A stretch of 64,000 nucleotides of DNA, taken from NCBI GenBank assembly GCA_029204225.1, contig CM055102.1, forward strand, positions 40,799,631 to 40,863,630, in the 5' to 3' direction. Origin of the DNA: Diphasiastrum complanatum. Taxonomy: Eukaryota > Streptophyta > Lycopodiopsida > Lycopodiales > Lycopodiaceae. A program made the position numbers and the translations under genes. The notes below the pieces were generated by a model, which saw only the letters and a program-made list of their open reading frames with translations, was not told the DNA's origin and made no database searches. Of this stretch, positions 61,477 through 64,000 are shown one piece after another (position 1 is the first letter of the stretch; the number at the start of each line of letters is the position of its first letter).

Positions 61477-62239
61477 AAAAGAGGAGGACAAACAAGGAAA
61501 CCCTGCACATGAGGAGGAGGAGGATGAAGTAGATGTATTCTTGATGGCATCTACATCCTCACCAACAAGTAATAGCAATTCAAGGGACACTTGGTGGACT
61601 GATAGTGGGGCTAGCTCCCACATGACTTGTGAAAAGGACTTTTTCTCAACCTTACACTCATTCAATGATGCTAAAAAGTTTGTCTTTAATGCAAGTGATG
61701 AAGAATGTAGGATAGATGGTGTTGGTACCATCTCTTTGTATCTAGAATCCTCAATAAGTATGGATCTAGAAAATGTCCTTTATGTATCATCAATCACCAA
61801 GAATATGCTAAGTGTTGGTCAACTTTTGAAAAGTGGTTTGGATGTCCAATTTAAGCATGGAGTTTGTTCCATTTTGAAGAATGATGTTTGCATTGAAAAA
61901 GGATTTAAACATGGAAGATTGTTTAAATTGGAAGCTAATATTGCTTTTGAGAATGTGAGCTTGGCAAAGGAGGAGATTACTCAAGTGGAGATCTTGGCAA
62001 AGTGTGATCTTGCTAGAATTGAGGAGGAGCATCAAAAGGAGGAAGATCTTGAGGATCGGCCTCAAAGCATGAGAGTTCCAAGGAGGTCCTCAATGACAAA
62101 TGCTGACTCATCAATTGCATGCAAATTGTCCATTCAAGTGTGCATCTTGCAAGGGTGGAGAGCATTGGAGAGTCTACTATTTTTGAATAATTTTAAGATA
62201 GTATTAGTAGACATAAACTGGCTTGTTTCTTATTTTTAA
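61442..62239 (+). pseudogene. Protease-like open frame of the short copia element, no integrase
   Basis: The frame is open for 265 codons. TWWTDSGASSHMTCEKDFF (about 61590-61646) is the copia aspartic protease active site with the DSGA intact, followed by VGTISLYLESSISMDLENVL and ITKNMLSVGQLLKSGLDVQF, the rest of the protease domain. Where gag-pre-integrase (WH.RLGH) should follow, the frame instead reads KHGRLFKLEANIAFENVSLA, acidic sequence, then RVPRRSS and diverges. It lacks an integrase. The same junction (GRLFKLEA) exists in the copy at 24.1 kb, so the deletion was inherited by the family, not private to this copy. Confidence 0.75.
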
Positions 62240-62244
62240 GATTT

Positions 62245-62811
62245 ATGCTGGTTAGTACTTTGTATGACAAGACAATAAAATTAGATGCTATCAAATCTAC
62301 ATTTGTTGTTGACAAAGCAATTTCATTGGATAACTATTTTTGTAATAGTTTAAATAGAGTCATAAAAGATGAAACATTGTTTGTTTTGGAAATCTTTGTG
62401 TCCACACGCTTTGTGCATGATCATTCCAATGTAAGGACCAAAGATTATCCTACTTCAATGATAGGAATAATGGTAATGTTTTGCTCTTCAAGTAGAGATC
62501 ATAGAATCTACATGTTTTCCACCAAAGAATTTTTCAATGGTGGAAATGTGATCTTTCAAGAGTGGAATATTTGTAAACTTGAAGAAGCACATTTGGATCA
62601 ACACCTTATTCAATTCATTGATGGTTTGGAGTCAATTCAAGTGGAGGAGCAAGCTCATGACCTAAGGACTCCAAGAAGAACCTTGAGTATCAAGATGGAG
62701 CCATCAAGGCAAGTTGTCTTTGGCAACATTATGTATGCACTTAATAGTTCATTTGATGTATCTTCAAGTGCAGAAAATGCCTTGGAATACATGGCTTGGC
62801 ATGATGTATAG
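62245..62811 (+). pseudogene. Integrase-to-RT linker frame of the short copia element
   Basis: 188 open codons that start at a non-ATG codon. FVHDHSNVRTKDYPTSMIGI is shared with the copy at 24.6 kb. YMFSTKEFFNGGNVIFQEWN resembles the end of the integrase region, and RTPRRTLSIKMEPSRQVVFG, ALNSSFDVSS and ALEYMAWHDV resemble the linker before copia RT (usually ...EAL..EW..AM). The frame stops exactly there, and no RT or RNase H follows before the 3' LTR. The element therefore depended on another copia for integrase and RT. Confidence 0.6.
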
Positions 62812-63019
62812 TTTTTGAAGTGTGCTACATGTATATAGACACATTTATGGAACATCTTGTAAGGGATCCTTTAAGAGGTGGTGAAAGATCCTTCATGGAC
62901 ATCATTCTCTATTGGAGTCTCAAAAGTTTCTTGTTTGTAGCTGGACTTTTTAGACACTTCTAAAAGCATTCATTCATCTAGAAAGAGAGTTGTAAATAGA
63001 TCAAGCTAAATTTGAGGAG

Positions 63020-63716
63020 TGCGAAGAATTGCCAAAAATTGGCAAATCTAGCTTGATCAAAATGCATGTAGAATAATGAAAATTATGTACATAATTGGGT
63101 CCCACACATGTGAGGCCATGGTGACATGTGGGTACCATGGGGGGGGGGGGGGGGGTTAGAACAAGTGTAAAGGGTTGGTCATGTCATTTTGGTAGTGATT
63201 CCTAGATTATAGGACCTACAAGTTTAAGGTGAAAAATTGACCAACTAGTCACCTACTAGGCATGAGTCTAGGAATTAGGCTAGGGTTGCAAATTAGGGCG
63301 AGAGAGCCAAGTTAATTTCCTTATTACATGCTGGAAATCCACCTAACTTCACAAAGGAAGTCACTTTTGCTATGTATTCCAAGCTTCCATAGTGAGAAGA
63401 TAGATTATTTTTGGAGCTCATTGGCAATCTCTAGTCCACATTGTACATTGAGTTTTTGTGATCCAAATGCAACCAAATCAATTTGTACTTGTTTCTCAGC
63501 TTGCAGGCCGTACTACAGCATGTAGTACACACGTGACAAGTCGGATTTAGTGATTGATCAATGTTATTGATTGTTCTTGCTTGTTGATTGTCAAATTGCC
63601 AATATAGATCAACTTTTTTGTGTCTAGTTTTTTGGTAGGTTGCAAAACAAGCATCCAATCACTCTTGTGGATCTTTTGTAGATCCATTTATGGTCCTAAA
63701 GTATAGTACTTTCACA
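63020..63716 (+). mobile_element. 3' LTR of the short copia element
   Basis: Begins TGCGAAGAATTGCC after purine-rich TTTGAGGAG (polypurine tract) and ends ACTTTCACA. It is 697 bp, longer than the 5' LTR (439 bp), the extra part including a run of 17 G (63139-63155). The right flank TAATT nearly repeats GAATT on the left of the element. Confidence 0.85.
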
Positions 63717-64000
63717 TAATTTATAATTGTTCACCCATTTTTGCATTTTTCCATATTCTTGGTGTTGGTTCACTTTTACACATACATCTTCTTGTTTTTT
63801 TCATATTCCTTAATCTCTATTCTAGCTTCCAAAGCAACCAGTTGAGTAGCAAATATTTCACATGTAATGAGGAGATTTTATTCTTTCCAAAAGTATAACT
63901 TATGTTTTTCTACATAGTTTTTTCTACCTTATCTTTATCACTTTTGATTAGATGGTCAGTATTCAAAATTACATATTGCATCAATTGTACGAGTTGTGGT
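63717..64000. other. No gene seen
   Basis: T-rich sequence to the right of the copia element; nothing recognised. Confidence 0.4.

Noticed and set aside
61264-61731. 155-codon minus-strand frame
   Set aside because: It is antisense to copia gag/protease, which has recognisable motifs on the plus strand.

Overview
The window looks like nuclear DNA of a land plant with a large, repeat-rich genome. Copia elements are primed by initiator-Met tRNA (PBS at 22931, 41211 and 60185). A Ty3/gypsy element is primed by a tRNA-Asp-like site (1499). There are chromodomain gypsy elements, a plant-type L1 LINE, GT-AG introns and a telo-box-like leader. The species cannot be told from the sequence.

Most of the 64 kb is broken, nested transposons. 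0-10 kb: a copia gag, a gypsy 5' LTR with PBS, repeat-filled leader and gag (+), then a minus-strand gypsy RT/chromodomain remnant joined directly to a copia gag-integrase remnant that is itself split by an 807 bp solo LTR, then a plus-strand gypsy integrase/chromodomain with a candidate LTR. 11.2-14.95 kb: the only gene that reads intact, a four-exon gene for a 119 aa membrane protein. 17.3-20.2 kb: minus-strand copia pol. 20.95-24.75 kb: two copies of a short copia family in inverted orientation. 30.4-34.9 kb: copia RT (+) beside gypsy gag-pol (-). 34.9-36.9 kb: an inverted-repeat element inside that gag. 40.8-41.2 kb: a copia LTR with PBS. 43.2-46.1 kb: LINE. 46.7-49.8 kb: gypsy integrase between inverted LTR-like blocks. 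49.8-50.7 kb: copia scraps. 59.75-63.72 kb: a nearly complete copia element without integrase or RT.

The most unusual content is a pair of minus-strand loci, 24.74-25.52 kb and 56.48-58.41 kb. Each encodes a histone H3 fold with CENH3-like features, followed not by the normal histone C-terminus but by a long extension. At the 56-58 kb locus the extension runs into four more open exons whose motifs faintly recall a Ulp1/C48 SUMO protease. The histone exon is damaged in both copies. Short CACAAGTGCGATA-like motifs lie upstream of both loci, as a dense cluster at 25.5-26.3 kb. Other unassigned, partly intron-bearing minus-strand genes (26.6-27.4, 28.65-29.9, 37.1-38.05 kb) may belong to the same mobile gene set.

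Genes too damaged to work are listed as pseudogenes; LTR boundaries are read from TG...CA ends and from comparison of copies within this window.
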